In this document: positions 9,924-19,991 of the stretch, one piece after another
Layout: the number at the start of each line of letters is the position of its first letter
Position numbering within the stretch: the stretch's first letter is position 1
NCBI GenBank assembly: GCA_002077045.2
Contig: KZ111144.1
Location: forward strand, 1,009,098 to 1,053,019
Direction of reading: 5' to 3'
DNA from: Rachicladosporium sp. CCFEE 5018
Lineage: Eukaryota; Ascomycota; Dothideomycetes; Cladosporiales; Cladosporiaceae
DNA: 43,922 nt
Translations under genes and position numbers: made by a program
The notes under the pieces: generated by a model
What the model was told of the DNA's origin: nothing
Seen by the model: the letters and a program-made list of their open reading frames with translations, nothing else
The model's database searches: none

Positions 9924-12485
9924 TCATGATGCCCTCGCTTTCTTCGGCGTTGGCTCGCCCTCGTCATCGTAGAGATTCTCGTACTCATCAAACGAGCGCT
10001 TGCCGAGTGGTGAGGCAGCGCCACTGCCACTCGCAGCAGTCTTGGCGGCGTGCTGAGCTTCAGTGTCATCATCGAAGTCGATGTCATCCTCTAGACCGGC
10101 TGGTGAGCTCGAATGAGGAGTCGCCGGCTGAGCAATGCCGTTCTCACGTGCATGTGGTGCTGTGTGGTCGTCTGCGGCGTCCTCGTCTGGATCCTCGAAG
10201 GTCGCAGCATCGCCATCGAGCTGGTCCGGGTGAACTCCAGCTTGCTCGTCGTCGAGTGCCTCGTACGTGTCATCGGCATCGGTAGCCTCTGGCGCGTCGC
10301 CGTTAGTCAGGTCATCGGCTTCATCGTAGACTTGTACTCCGGCGTTGACTGTTGAGCCATGAGCATCGACATCGTCCTGGTCTACTTCATCTTCGGCAAC
10401 TTCTTGCAGTGTATCTGCGTGCGTGTCGTCGTAGTCGTAGCCATGATCAGCGTTCTGCCCAAGGTCTCTAGTCTCGTCCGCTTGCGCGTCTTCCTGATGA
10501 GTCTCGATCGCATACTCTGGATCATCAAGGTAGTCAAGCTCATCAAATTCTCCTTCGCGGCCGGGCTCTGAAGTGGGTGGTGTCAGGGAAAGCTCGTCAT
10601 CCCACTCAATTAAATCCTCGTAATTGTACTTACCATTGGTATCTTCGGCCTGATCCGCGCGAAGGGTCTTCGAGCTGGCTCCAGACTCAACAGTAGCCTC
10701 GTCTGCATCATCTCCCTCAGCATGGGCGTCGTGTGCTTCCACAGCGTGAGCGTCATCGACAGGCTCTGCAGCATCTTCGGTTTGAGCTGGATCATGGACA
10801 TGCTCGTGGTGATTCAGTTCTGGGCGATGCGCCTCGTACTCGCCTTCACCGTCCTCGACATATGGCTCTTCATCTTGCTCTTCATCGTATGCTTGGCCAT
10901 CCTGATGGGTTGCTTCCGCAGCATGGTCATTCTTGTAGTCACCTGTGGCAATATGTACTTGATCGATTTCACCAGCAGAGGTGCCGTCTTGTATCTCAGC
11001 TGCTTGATCCTCTTCGTCGTCGTATATGGCACGGTGGGGTGCTGTCTCCTGGTCTTCCTGATAGTCTTCTTGGTACTGTCCGTGGTCTTCTGCTCCAGTG
11101 TGATCCAAATGTGTGTTCCCGGCGTCCTCTTCCAAGGCATGCTCGTTCTCGTGGTGATCCTCGTATCGCTCTTCTCCAACTTCCTCGGCTGTGGGGTTAA
11201 CAAGTTTCGGTATACCTTCGCCACGTCCAGCGGCATCTCTGAGGAGACTCAGGTGACGCTCGAATCGTAGCTGAAGGGAAAGTGTAAGTATAAGTGGTGG
11301 GACATCGTCCATCTCAACATCATTGTCACATAGTCGGGTATAAACTTCGAGGACCTCGTTGAGGGTGATCGAGCCGCATGCATTGCTCCCCTGCGAGATC
11401 ATCAGCAAATGTAATCCAGGCGGAAAGAACGCAGGCTGACGTACCTGTGTCACAACGAGTCCCAAGCTGTCGAAGGCAAGCACAAACTCTTGCTCTTCTG
11501 AAATGTCCTCACCTAGTTTGATAGCGATGCGCTGTCTACAATTGGTGAGTAGGTCTGCAAGACTCAAGTTCACGAGGTTGTCGTCCTTGAGCAGACCCTC
11601 TGGTTGTCTCTTCGACTTGAACAGCGGCCAGTCATAGTCGGCAAAACGAATGGTCATCGGGTGAAGACCTGTGTCGGTGGGCGTTCCTGGCATGTCCTCA
11701 GCCTCGTAGTCAGCGGCTGGTGGCGCATCTATTTCTACGTGCGTCACATCATTCGTAGCCTCGCTACGCTTAAGGGCACCGTCGTGATCGAAGTCCTCGA
11801 CAGTGCCCTCTGCATGTACATGAAGCGCGTTCGATTCAGGCTCATCCCCTTGAGCCTCAAGATGGTCCCCTTCAGCGACATCTTCATGTATAGTAGACAG
11901 TGCGGGTGCCGCGTTCTCTACCATAGAGAGTGCGCTCTGGAAGTCTGTAGCCGCAACGTGCTCATCACCGAATGCAGTTACTTGATCTGGTGCAGGAGCA
12001 CTATCGGCCAAATCCTGCCCAAATTCGCCGTCATGGGAAGCCTCGGCCAGTTCAGGAAACGGCTCTGGGGCAGCAAGCACGCCAGCATCTTCGCTTGCAA
12101 GCATGTCTTGCTCACCCACCAACGTAGTCTCAGCGAATTCCTCATCGTCATAGTCAATCAAGTCATCATCCGGATCGGCTGCCTCGTATTGCCCAGCATC
12201 AAAATCATCGTGCATTTCTTCTTCCTGCAGACCATCGTGCACCTCTGCTTCCGTCATGTCAAGATCTGTCGCGGTGCCAGGACGCGTTTGCTCGCCATCC
12301 TCCATCATGCGCTCGTCGTCAGTCAAAGCAGAGTCTACGCCGCCGAGCTGCTCATCGAAGTCGATCTCTATGTCATGGTCCATCCGGCCTGGTGAGGCGA
12401 TATCCATAGTGTCCTCTGGCAAAGGTGGGTGAAGCGTAGGAAAGGTTGCAGTGGTAGTCATGTTTGCATGTAGCAGCGCCTGCAT
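9924..12485 (-). CDS. Acidic protein of unknown function, conserved fungal hypothetical (copy A, complete)
   Basis: The open frame is 853 codons, extremely rich in Asp, Glu, Ala and His. A short conserved globular region lies near residues 275-430: PMTIRFADYDWPLF, NLSLADLLTNCRQRIAIKLG, FDSLGLVVTQ, then ITLNEVLEVYTRLCDND and LSLQLRFERHLSLL. The C-terminus is basic (GKRSFDEYENL...TPKKARAS), like a nuclear localisation signal. A 54-nt piece (11391-11444) inside the globular region has GTACGT, TTGCTGATG and CGCAG, is a multiple of three and has no stop. It is very probably an intron, so the product would be 835 aa. A second piece (10568-10633, 66 nt, GTAAGT..CTTCAG) could also be an intron. The gene is divergent from delta-COP. 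Function is unknown; similar acidic proteins occur in other ascomycetes. Confidence 0.8.
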   Translation of the reverse strand: MQALLHANMTTTATFPTLHPPLPEDTMDIASPGRMDHDIEIDFDEQLGGVDSALTDDERMMEDGEQTRPGTATDLDMTEAEVHDGLQEEEMHDDFDAGQYEAADPDDDLIDYDDEEFAETTLVGEQDMLASEDAGVLAAPEPFPELAEASHDGEFGQDLADSAPAPDQVTAFGDEHVAATDFQSALSMVENAAPALSTIHEDVAEGDHLEAQGDEPESNALHVHAEGTVEDFDHDGALKRSEATNDVTHVEIDAPPAADYEAEDMPGTPTDTGLHPMTIRFADYDWPLFKSKRQPEGLLKDDNLVNLSLADLLTNCRQRIAIKLGEDISEEQEFVLAFDSLGLVVTQVRQPAFFPPGLHLLMISQGSNACGSITLNEVLEVYTRLCDNDVEMDDVPPLILTLSLQLRFERHLSLLRDAAGRGEGIPKLVNPTAEEVGEERYEDHHENEHALEEDAGNTHLDHTGAEDHGQYQEDYQEDQETAPHRAIYDDEEDQAAEIQDGTSAGEIDQVHIATGDYKNDHAAEATHQDGQAYDEEQDEEPYVEDGEGEYEAHRPELNHHEHVHDPAQTEDAAEPVDDAHAVEAHDAHAEGDDADEATVESGASSKTLRADQAEDTNGKYNYEDLIEWDDELSLTPPTSEPGREGEFDELDYLDDPEYAIETHQEDAQADETRDLGQNADHGYDYDDTHADTLQEVAEDEVDQDDVDAHGSTVNAGVQVYDEADDLTNGDAPEATDADDTYEALDDEQAGVHPDQLDGDAATFEDPDEDAADDHTAPHARENGIAQPATPHSSSPAGLEDDIDFDDDTEAQHAAKTAASGSGAASPLGKRSFDEYENLYDDEGEPTPKKARAS
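11391..11444 (-). other. Probable stop-free 54-nt intron in the acidic-protein gene
   Basis: On the coding strand it reads CACAG/GTACGTCAG ... TTTGCTGATGA ... TCTCGCAG/GGGAGC. It is 18 codons long without a stop, so an ORF finder keeps it. Removing it joins SLGLVVTQ directly to GSNACGSITLNEVLE. The duplicate is at 16711-16764. Confidence 0.75.
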
Positions 12486-12842
12486 ACGCGAGTATGGGCG
12501 TGATGGAAGGGTGATGCTTGTCGTTATCTACAGTCGGCGATGAAGCTCAGTCGGAGTCGCCGGTGATGTCGCGTCGTGGTGCGTGAGGGAGTGAAGGTGC
12601 GTTCGCAAGTGATGGATGCGGACAAAGGTGACTAAGTGTGCCAAGGCTTGCAGGCCTCAGGCTTCCAATAATTATGTGCCTTGCGCTGACACGAGACAAG
12701 TGGACGCAACATTGTGGGGGACAGCAAGAGGACGCTGTGTGTGTGTAGCAATAACCTCAGCAAGGAAGCCATCGATCTCACAGAGACCTCGAATCCCTTA
12801 CAATCATAGCAGACGAGCGCAGCCTTTCTGGAGGCAGTCAAC
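12486..12842. promoter_or_regulatory. Divergent promoter between acidic-protein gene and delta-COP
   Basis: These 357 bp separate two start codons on opposite strands and must carry both promoters. I see no clear TATA box. There is a short GT run (gtgtgtgtg) near 12739. The duplicate is at 17806-18162. Confidence 0.55.
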
Positions 12843-14462
12843 ATGGTGAATGAAGCCAGACATAACATTCACAATATAACCACAGCTAACATCGGTCAGG
12901 TTATCCTCTCAGCAGCGATCACGACCCGCTCGGGGAAGCCCATACTGGCAAGACAGTTCCGGCAGATGCAAAGATCGAGAGTCGAAGCATTACTAGCATC
13001 ATTCCCTAAGCTAGCAGACACCGCATCCCAACACACCACAGTCGAGCAGGACAATGTCCGCTTCGTCTACCAGCCTCTGGACGAGCTCTACATGGTCCTG
13101 ATCACGAATCGCCAATCGAACATTCTGCAGGACATTTCTACGCTGCATCTCTTCGCACAGGTCGTGGGCTCCATATGTAAGAGTCTTGATGAGCGAGAGA
13201 TCACGCGATGTGCCTTCGAGCTGCTGTCTGCCTTCGACGAGGTGGTCACGCAGGGTTACCGAGAGAACCTCACCCTCAGCCAGATCAAGACGTTCCTTGA
13301 TATGGAGTCGCACGAGGAGCGAATCCAGGAGATCATTGCGCGCAACAAAGAGCTTGAGGCGACCGAGGAGCGGAAACGAAGGGCCAAGCAGCTCGAGATG
13401 CAGCGCAAGGAGCAGACTCGCGCAGCGAGACTCGGTGGAGGCACAGCTTTGCCTCGAACACCCACATATCCCACCTACACAGCACCGGTCACAACACCTG
13501 CAATGCCGGATACCTACGACTCGTACACCGCAGCCAAGAACGAGAAGTTCAGCAAACCCCTGGCTTCACGAGGGAAGGGCATGCAACTCGGCAAGAAGAC
13601 AAAGAACACAAGCATGTTCGACCAAGTCCGCAGCGACATGGGCCCGGAGGCAGAGGCCAACACGCCACTGGCAGGCGTACCAGCACCCACAGTCCAGCCA
13701 TCACTACCACCACCAGCTCGACCTATAGCCTCAAGCGACAAAGAGCCAATCCAGATCACCATAGCCGAGACCCTCTCCGCCAAATTTTCCCGCGAAGGCG
13801 CTCTCGAATCCTTCGAAGTGAAGGGCGACCTACAACTCCGCATCTCAGACCCCTCCCTAACGCAAGTCAAACTCTCCCTGTCAGTAGGAGACACAAAGAA
13901 TGCACAGCTCAATGCCCACCCGAAAGTCGACAAAGCCGTCTTCAAGTCCGAGAACGCGGTACAATTGACAGACACCTCCAAAGGCTTCCCCGCCAACAAC
14001 AGTATCCAAGTCGTGCGCTGGCGCCTTTCCGCAAAACCAGACGACGTCCCGGACCCACCAATCAAATTCACAGTCTGGACATCCGAATTAAGTGCAAACA
14101 CGTACTCCATCACGGTCGAGTACGAGCTCACTGGCGGTGCTCCACTCAAAGACGTCACGGTGTCGATTCCCTACACCACCTCCGAGCCCTCCGTGACCTC
14201 CTTCGATGCCATCTACGAGGTCAGTGGTGACAGTATCGACTGGACTATCGGGGATATCGATGACAGCAATGCAAGCGGGAGCTTTGAGTTCGAGGCGTCA
14301 GCGGGGAGCGAAGCAGACTTCTTCCCCATGGCTGTAAGGTTTGCTATGGGGCGACCTTGGGTTGAGGTCGATGTGGGGAGTGTGGAGTTGATTGGCGGTG
14401 GGGAGGAAGTTGGGTTTGGAAAGGACGTTAAGTGTGTTGCGGATGGTTATCTGATTGTGTAG
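12843..14462 (+). CDS. RET2: Coatomer subunit delta (delta-COP) (copy A)
   Basis: This is a subunit of the COPI coat that returns cargo from Golgi to ER. The proposed CDS is 12843-12845 joined to 12900-14462, giving 521 aa. The first exon is the ATG alone. The next 54 nt (GTGAATG...CAGCTAACATCGGTCAG) form an intron that happens to have no stop. Splicing gives MVILSAAITTRSGKPILARQ, which matches the family N-terminus, whereas the unspliced 539-aa frame carries 18 foreign residues. The order is a longin-like domain (about 1-135) with YQPLDELYMVLITNRQSNIL, a charged helix (about 150-185) and the C-terminal mu-homology domain (about 255-521) with IKFTVWTSELSANTYSITVE. It is complete here and appears identical at 18163-19782. 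Confidence 0.95.
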   Translation: MVNEARHNIHNITTANIGQVILSAAITTRSGKPILARQFRQMQRSRVEALLASFPKLADTASQHTTVEQDNVRFVYQPLDELYMVLITNRQSNILQDISTLHLFAQVVGSICKSLDEREITRCAFELLSAFDEVVTQGYRENLTLSQIKTFLDMESHEERIQEIIARNKELEATEERKRRAKQLEMQRKEQTRAARLGGGTALPRTPTYPTYTAPVTTPAMPDTYDSYTAAKNEKFSKPLASRGKGMQLGKKTKNTSMFDQVRSDMGPEAEANTPLAGVPAPTVQPSLPPPARPIASSDKEPIQITIAETLSAKFSREGALESFEVKGDLQLRISDPSLTQVKLSLSVGDTKNAQLNAHPKVDKAVFKSENAVQLTDTSKGFPANNSIQVVRWRLSAKPDDVPDPPIKFTVWTSELSANTYSITVEYELTGGAPLKDVTVSIPYTTSEPSVTSFDAIYEVSGDSIDWTIGDIDDSNASGSFEFEASAGSEADFFPMAVRFAMGRPWVEVDVGSVELIGGGEEVGFGKDVKCVADGYLIV

Positions 14463-14671
14463 AATTGGAGGCATGATCAAGTCAGCCAGGGGCTGTCGCT
14501 GCAGCGACTGGATGCAGGAGATGATAGACATTGTTCACAAGCAAGACCTTCGAAATGTTTGACACGTGACACCGCGCGCTGTTCGCGTCCATCATTCTAT
14601 CTCCAACCGCGTCACATCTCCAAGCATCCCGCCAAACCCCTCCACTTTCTGGGTTTACATTTACTCCGACC

Positions 14672-15182
14672 ATGCAACCCTCACCACCTACTCTCCCCCT
14701 CTTCTCCTCCTCCGTCCTTCCCAACCCCTCCCTCTCGGACCTCGCAACCTACAACACCCCCCACAACCTCCTCGCCCTCCCCACCTCCACAACCGAAGTC
14801 TCCGTCTTCCGTCTCTCTGGCCAAATCGCGTTCGTCATCCGACCAAAACCTCGATCAGAGGATGCGGCGATCACAGCCTTGCAGTGGAAGCCGGACGGCT
14901 CCGCGATAGCTGTGGGCTGGAGTGATGGAGGTTATGGGATCTACGATGGTGGGACGGGGAGGGTGGTCAGTGAGGGGAGAGTTAGAGGGGAGGGTCATGG
15001 CGAGTGGAGGCTAGATCTGCATCCGTCGGCGGAGGGGGATGAGGAGGAAGAGGGAGCGGAGGAGAGGGCGGTGAGGAGCTTCGGATGGGAGGTTCATGTT
15101 AGCGATGACCGGAGTAGGAAGGGGAAGCCTCTCGGGGGGCTTCTGGAGGAGGGAGAGGTGGACACAGAGGCTTGGGCTGAGG
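14672..15182 (+). CDS. APC4 N-terminus (copy A, cut by assembly gap)
   Basis: This is the first 170 codons of the APC4 gene seen complete at 19992-22403. The frame runs into the 100-N gap at 15183. It appears to be the same gene at the end of the upstream contig, not a broken paralogue. Confidence 0.9.
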
Positions 15183-15282
15183 NNNNNNNNNNNNNNNNNN
15201 NNNNNNNNNNNNNNNNNNNNNNNNNNNNNNNNNNNNNNNNNNNNNNNNNNNNNNNNNNNNNNNNNNNNNNNNNNNNNNNNNN
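15183..15282. other. Assembly gap, 100 N
   Basis: It is exactly 100 N, the conventional size for a gap of unknown length. The two flanks overlap by 5,220 bp, so the gap has no real content. Confidence 0.99.
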
Positions 15283-17805
15283 GTCATCGTAGAGATTCTC
15301 GTACTCATCAAACGAGCGCTTGCCGAGTGGTGAGGCAGCGCCACTGCCACTCGCAGCAGTCTTGGCGGCGTGCTGAGCTTCATTGTCATCATCGAAGTCG
15401 ATGTCATCCTCTAGACCGGCTGGTGAGCTCGATTGTGGAGTCGCCGGCTGAGCAATGCCGTTCTCACGTGCATGTGGTGCTGTGTGGTCGTCTGCGGCGT
15501 CCTCGTCTGGATCCTCGAAGGTCGCAGCATCGCCATCGAGCTGGTCCGGGTGAACTCCAGCTTGCTCGTCGTCGAGTGCCTCGTACGTGTCATCGGCATC
15601 GGTAGCCTCTGGCGCGTCGCCGTTAGTCAGGTCATCGGCTTCATCGTAGACTTGTACTCCGGCGTTGACTGTTGAGCCATGAGCATCGACATCGTCCTGG
15701 TCTACTTCATCTTCGGCAACTTCTTGCAGTGTATCTGCGTGCGTGTCGTCGTAGTCGTAGCCATGATCAGCGTTCTGCCCAAGGTCTCTAGTCTCGTCCG
15801 CTTGCGCGTCTTCCTGATGAGTCTCGATCGCATACTCTGGATCATCAAGGTAGTCAAGCTCATCAAATTCTCCTTCGCGGCCGGGCTCTGAAGTGGGTGG
15901 TGTCAGGGAAAGCTCGTCATCCCACTCAATTAAATCCTCGTAATTGTACTTACCATTGGTATCTTCGGCCTGATCCGCGCGAAGGGTCTTCGAGCTGGCT
16001 CCAGACTCAACAGTAGCCTCGTCTGCATCATCTCCCTCAGCATGGGCGTCGTGTGCTTCCACAGCGTGAGCGTCATCGACAGGCTCTGCAGCATCTTCGG
16101 TTTGAGCTGGATCATGGACATGCTCGTGGTGATTCAGTTCTGGGCGATGCGCCTCGTACTCGCCTTCACCGTCCTCGACATATGGCTCTTCATCTTGCTC
16201 TTCATCGTATGCTTGGCCATCCTGATGGGTTGCTTCCGCAGCATGGTCATTCTTGTAGTCACCTGTGGCAATATGTACTTGATCGATTTCACCAGCAGAG
16301 GTGCCGTCTTGTATCTCAGCTGCTTGATCCTCTTCGTCGTCGTATATGGCACGGTGGGGTGCTGTCTCCTGGTCTTCCTGATAGTCTTCTTGGTACTGTC
16401 CGTGGTCTTCTGCTCCAGTGTGATCCAAATGTGTGTTCCCGGCGTCCTCTTCCAAGGCATGCTCGTTCTCGTGGTGATCCTCGTATCGCTCTTCTCCAAC
16501 TTCCTCGGCTGTGGGGTTAACAAGTTTCGGTATACCTTCGCCACGTCCAGCGGCATCTCTGAGGAGACTCAGGTGACGCTCGAATCGTAGCTGAAGGGAA
16601 AGTGTAAGTATAAGTGGTGGGACATCGTCCATCTCAACATCATTGTCACATAGTCGGGTATAAACTTCGAGGACCTCGTTGAGGGTGATCGAGCCGCATG
16701 CATTGCTCCCCTGCGAGATCATCAGCAAATGTAATCCAGGCGGAAAGAACGCAGGCTGACGTACCTGTGTCACAACGAGTCCCAAGCTGTCGAAGGCAAG
16801 CACAAACTCTTGCTCTTCTGAAATGTCCTCACCTAGTTTGATAGCGATGCGCTGTCTACAATTGGTGAGTAGGTCTGCAAGACTCAAGTTCACGAGGTTG
16901 TCGTCCTTGAGCAGACCCTCTGGTTGTCTCTTCGACTTGAACAGCGGCCAGTCATAGTCGGCAAAACGAATGGTCATCGGGTGAAGACCTGTGTCGGTGG
17001 GCGTTCCTGGCATGTCCTCAGCCTCGTAGTCAGCGGCTGGTGGCGCATCTATTTCTACGTGCGTCACATCATTCGTAGCCTCGCTACGCTTAAGGGCACC
17101 GTCGTGATCGAAGTCCTCGACAGTGCCCTCTGCATGTACATGAAGCGCGTTCGATTCAGGCTCATCCCCTTGAGCCTCAAGATGGTCCCCTTCAGCGACA
17201 TCTTCATGTATAGTAGACAGTGCGGGTGCCGCGTTCTCTACCATAGAGAGTGCGCTCTGGAAGTCTGTAGCCGCAACGTGCTCATCACCGAATGCAGTTA
17301 CTTGATCTGGTGCAGGAGCACTATCGGCCAAATCCTGCCCAAATTCGCCGTCATGGGAAGCCTCGGCCAGTTCAGGAAACGGCTCTGGGGCAGCAAGCAC
17401 GCCAGCATCTTCGCTTGCAAGCATGTCTTGCTCACCCACCAACGTAGTCTCAGCGAATTCCTCATCGTCATAGTCAATCAAGTCATCATCCGGATCGGCT
17501 GCCTCGTATTGCCCAGCATCAAAATCATCGTGCATTTCTTCTTCCTGCAGACCATCGTGCACCTCTGCTTCCGTCATGTCAAGATCTGTCGCGGTGCCAG
17601 GACGCGTTTGCTCGCCATCCTCCATCATGCGCTCGTCGTCAGTCAAAGCAGAGTCTACGCCGCCGAGCTGCTCATCGAAGTCGATCTCTATGTCATGGTC
17701 CATCCGGCCTGGTGAGGCGATATCCATAGTGTCCTCTGGCAAAGGTGGGTGAAGCGTAGGAAAGGTTGCAGTGGTAGTCATGTTTGCATGTAGCAGCGCC
17801 TGCAT
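15283..17805 (-). CDS. Acidic protein of unknown function (copy B, lacks C-terminal codons)
   Basis: This is the same gene as at 9924-12485. The last 12 codons and stop are missing because the contig begins at 15283. Two residues near the C-terminus differ from copy A (a His/Gln and a Thr/Asn), both within 155 bp of the contig end. The probable introns are at 16711-16764 and, less certainly, 15888-15953. Confidence 0.85.
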
Positions 17806-18162
17806 ACGCGAGTATGGGCGTGATGGAAGGGTGATGCTTGTCGTTATCTACAGTCGGCGATGAAGCTCAGTCGGAGTCGCCGGTGATGTCGCGTCGTGGT
17901 GCGTGAGGGAGTGAAGGTGCGTTCGCAAGTGATGGATGCGGACAAAGGTGACTAAGTGTGCCAAGGCTTGCAGGCCTCAGGCTTCCAATAATTATGTGCC
18001 TTGCGCTGACACGAGACAAGTGGACGCAACATTGTGGGGGACAGCAAGAGGACGCTGTGTGTGTGTAGCAATAACCTCAGCAAGGAAGCCATCGATCTCA
18101 CAGAGACCTCGAATCCCTTACAATCATAGCAGACGAGCGCAGCCTTTCTGGAGGCAGTCAAC

Positions 18163-19782
18163 ATGGTGAATGAAGCCAGACATAACATTCACAATATAAC
18201 CACAGCTAACATCGGTCAGGTTATCCTCTCAGCAGCGATCACGACCCGCTCGGGGAAGCCCATACTGGCAAGACAGTTCCGGCAGATGCAAAGATCGAGA
18301 GTCGAAGCATTACTAGCATCATTCCCTAAGCTAGCAGACACCGCATCCCAACACACCACAGTCGAGCAGGACAATGTCCGCTTCGTCTACCAGCCTCTGG
18401 ACGAGCTCTACATGGTCCTGATCACGAATCGCCAATCGAACATTCTGCAGGACATTTCTACGCTGCATCTCTTCGCACAGGTCGTGGGCTCCATATGTAA
18501 GAGTCTTGATGAGCGAGAGATCACGCGATGTGCCTTCGAGCTGCTGTCTGCCTTCGACGAGGTGGTCACGCAGGGTTACCGAGAGAACCTCACCCTCAGC
18601 CAGATCAAGACGTTCCTTGATATGGAGTCGCACGAGGAGCGAATCCAGGAGATCATTGCGCGCAACAAAGAGCTTGAGGCGACCGAGGAGCGGAAACGAA
18701 GGGCCAAGCAGCTCGAGATGCAGCGCAAGGAGCAGACTCGCGCAGCGAGACTCGGTGGAGGCACAGCTTTGCCTCGAACACCCACATATCCCACCTACAC
18801 AGCACCGGTCACAACACCTGCAATGCCGGATACCTACGACTCGTACACCGCAGCCAAGAACGAGAAGTTCAGCAAACCCCTGGCTTCACGAGGGAAGGGC
18901 ATGCAACTCGGCAAGAAGACAAAGAACACAAGCATGTTCGACCAAGTCCGCAGCGACATGGGCCCGGAGGCAGAGGCCAACACGCCACTGGCAGGCGTAC
19001 CAGCACCCACAGTCCAGCCATCACTACCACCACCAGCTCGACCTATAGCCTCAAGCGACAAAGAGCCAATCCAGATCACCATAGCCGAGACCCTCTCCGC
19101 CAAATTTTCCCGCGAAGGCGCTCTCGAATCCTTCGAAGTGAAGGGCGACCTACAACTCCGCATCTCAGACCCCTCCCTAACGCAAGTCAAACTCTCCCTG
19201 TCAGTAGGAGACACAAAGAATGCACAGCTCAATGCCCACCCGAAAGTCGACAAAGCCGTCTTCAAGTCCGAGAACGCGGTACAATTGACAGACACCTCCA
19301 AAGGCTTCCCCGCCAACAACAGTATCCAAGTCGTGCGCTGGCGCCTTTCCGCAAAACCAGACGACGTCCCGGACCCACCAATCAAATTCACAGTCTGGAC
19401 ATCCGAATTAAGTGCAAACACGTACTCCATCACGGTCGAGTACGAGCTCACTGGCGGTGCTCCACTCAAAGACGTCACGGTGTCGATTCCCTACACCACC
19501 TCCGAGCCCTCCGTGACCTCCTTCGATGCCATCTACGAGGTCAGTGGTGACAGTATCGACTGGACTATCGGGGATATCGATGACAGCAATGCAAGCGGGA
19601 GCTTTGAGTTCGAGGCGTCAGCGGGGAGCGAAGCAGACTTCTTCCCCATGGCTGTAAGGTTTGCTATGGGGCGACCTTGGGTTGAGGTCGATGTGGGGAG
19701 TGTGGAGTTGATTGGCGGTGGGGAGGAAGTTGGGTTTGGAAAGGACGTTAAGTGTGTTGCGGATGGTTATCTGATTGTGTAG
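18163..19782 (+). CDS. RET2: Coatomer subunit delta (delta-COP) (copy B)
   Basis: Its translation is identical to the gene at 12843-14462. The proposed exons are 18163-18165 and 18220-19782, with a stop-free 54-nt intron at 18166-18219. It is the same locus assembled twice. Confidence 0.95.
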   Translation: MVNEARHNIHNITTANIGQVILSAAITTRSGKPILARQFRQMQRSRVEALLASFPKLADTASQHTTVEQDNVRFVYQPLDELYMVLITNRQSNILQDISTLHLFAQVVGSICKSLDEREITRCAFELLSAFDEVVTQGYRENLTLSQIKTFLDMESHEERIQEIIARNKELEATEERKRRAKQLEMQRKEQTRAARLGGGTALPRTPTYPTYTAPVTTPAMPDTYDSYTAAKNEKFSKPLASRGKGMQLGKKTKNTSMFDQVRSDMGPEAEANTPLAGVPAPTVQPSLPPPARPIASSDKEPIQITIAETLSAKFSREGALESFEVKGDLQLRISDPSLTQVKLSLSVGDTKNAQLNAHPKVDKAVFKSENAVQLTDTSKGFPANNSIQVVRWRLSAKPDDVPDPPIKFTVWTSELSANTYSITVEYELTGGAPLKDVTVSIPYTTSEPSVTSFDAIYEVSGDSIDWTIGDIDDSNASGSFEFEASAGSEADFFPMAVRFAMGRPWVEVDVGSVELIGGGEEVGFGKDVKCVADGYLIV

Positions 19783-19991
19783 AATTGGAGGCATGATCAA
19801 GTCAGCCAGGGGCTGTCGCTGCAGCGACTGGATGCAGGAGATGATAGACATTGTTCACAAGCAAGACCTTCGAAATGTTTGACACGTGACACCGCGCGCT
19901 GTTCGCGTCCATCATTCTATCTCCAACCGCGTCACATCTCCAAGCATCCCGCCAAACCCCTCCACTTTCTGGGTTTACATTTACTCCGACC

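Larger units (their letters stand above)
9963..15182 (+). repeat. 5,220-bp direct duplicate, copy A (end of upstream contig)
   Basis: This matches 15283-20502 at a constant offset of 5,320. I found three differences (10063 G / 15383 T, 10113 A / 15433 T, 10116 A / 15436 T). Downstream of those, every open frame on both strands that I compared has an identical translation. The copy stops at the first N of the gap. Confidence 0.97.

Noticed and set aside
10722..11270. A hydrophobic 182-aa plus-strand frame resembling a membrane protein (also at 16042-16590)
   Set aside because: It is the complement of GAT/GAC/GAA-rich acidic coding sequence, which automatically reads as Val, Leu, Ile and Phe codons. 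It has no gene signals of its own.
11604..12395. A 263-aa plus-strand frame (also at 16924-17715)
   Set aside because: It is also antisense to the acidic-protein gene, with irregular Cys/Ser/Ile-rich composition.
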